Below are positions 63,530 to 64,000 of a stretch of DNA of 64,000 nucleotides, one piece after another. The first letter of the stretch is position 1. Every line of letters begins with the position of its first letter. This stretch comes from Eriocheir sinensis (lineage: Eukaryota; Arthropoda; Malacostraca; Decapoda; Varunidae): assembly GCF_024679095.1 (NCBI RefSeq), contig NC_066520.1, positions 11,094,709 through 11,158,708 of the forward strand. The letters are read 5' to 3'. The notes beneath the pieces were generated by a model. It had not been told where the DNA came from, did no database searches, and worked only from the letters and a program-made list of their open reading frames with translations. The position numbers and the translations under genes are program-made.

Positions 63530-64000
63530 TTTTTTACCCCCATGAAGCCTCAGAAGTTCCTCGGCATGCGTTCTCCGACAATAAGCTCCCTGCACTAAGA
63601 CGCTGACCTCCCACAAGAAAAAGAAACCACAGATGATCAAACCCACACACGGGCCGGCGAGCATCACGTCACCTCCCTCTTACCTATACTCACTCCGCCC
63701 GCCATAAAGTGTGCCATGCGTTCCGCCCTCGAGAAGATACACCACAACTCTGCTCCACCTTTTCCTCCACCCGCTCCATTTTGCCCTGAATCTCCTCCCT
63801 ACTGCCACTTACAACACCCTCAAGCCACCTCAGGAAATCGTCTTATACCCGTATTGCTAAACGTATTTGCACCTCAGTTCGTCTCTCGTAGAAGTTTTTG
63901 GGTTTTTCATAGACTGTTTTGTGATCCCGGTGATAATTTTACACGGCTTATGCATCTCTCCTCCCAAAATTGACCCCTCTTTCGGCCACCTCCTTGGATT
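63530..64000. other. non-coding stretch at the window end
   Basis: Moderately GC-rich. One 85-codon frame at 63716 is Pro/Ser-rich and not recognised. Confidence 0.35.

Overview
The window looks like nuclear DNA from a decapod crustacean, probably a crab or relative. This is inferred from very dense, long dinucleotide microsatellites ((TA)n up to about 290 bp, plus (CA)n, (GA)n and (CT)n), tRNA-derived SINEs and LINEs carrying (CA)n tails, and long introns full of transposons. It is not prokaryotic: the genes are split by GT-AG introns. Nothing identifies the species.

Layout. 1-600: the 3' end of a gene on the + strand, two phase-compatible exons, possibly a bHLH factor. 6.2-7.05 kb: a train of short retroposons joined through (CA)n tails. 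7.3-9.15 kb: a two-exon gene for a secreted, extremely acidic protein. 10.8-21.8 kb: nested transposons. A PIF/Harbinger-like element with TAA flanks and CCGG-rich ends contains a hAT element whose transposase is split by 4.4 kb of satellites and retroposons, and also a LINE (family A). 21.8-23.5 kb: a foldback-like repeat with long arms built on CGCCGACATGTCG motifs. 26.3-29.5 kb: SINEs and a second LINE A copy.

32.1-58.7 kb: the best-supported gene, an arthropod orthologue of FANCJ/BRIP1 (Fe-S DEAH helicase of DNA interstrand crosslink repair) on the - strand. Twelve exons were placed to the base and all join in frame. They carry the four Fe-S cysteines, the DEAH box, motifs III-VI and a tandem-repeat C-terminal exon with three Ser-Asn-Pro-Phe motifs. 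The first exons (Walker A) lie beyond the window or were not found, and the last exon(s) below 32.1 kb were not recognised. Its introns hold many transposons: three TTAA-flanked piggyBac-like elements, Tigger/pogo-like elements, two further LINE families and several SINEs.

59.58-61.69 kb: a (CT)n/(GA)n inverted repeat followed by about 95 copies of a CpG-rich 21-bp minisatellite, then a truncated SINE. 62.3-64 kb: another SINE, a GC-rich stretch and long (CT)n tracts.

The main story is a DNA-repair helicase gene stretched over at least 26.5 kb by mobile elements, next to a nested transposon complex. No operon-like or defence-like system was found.
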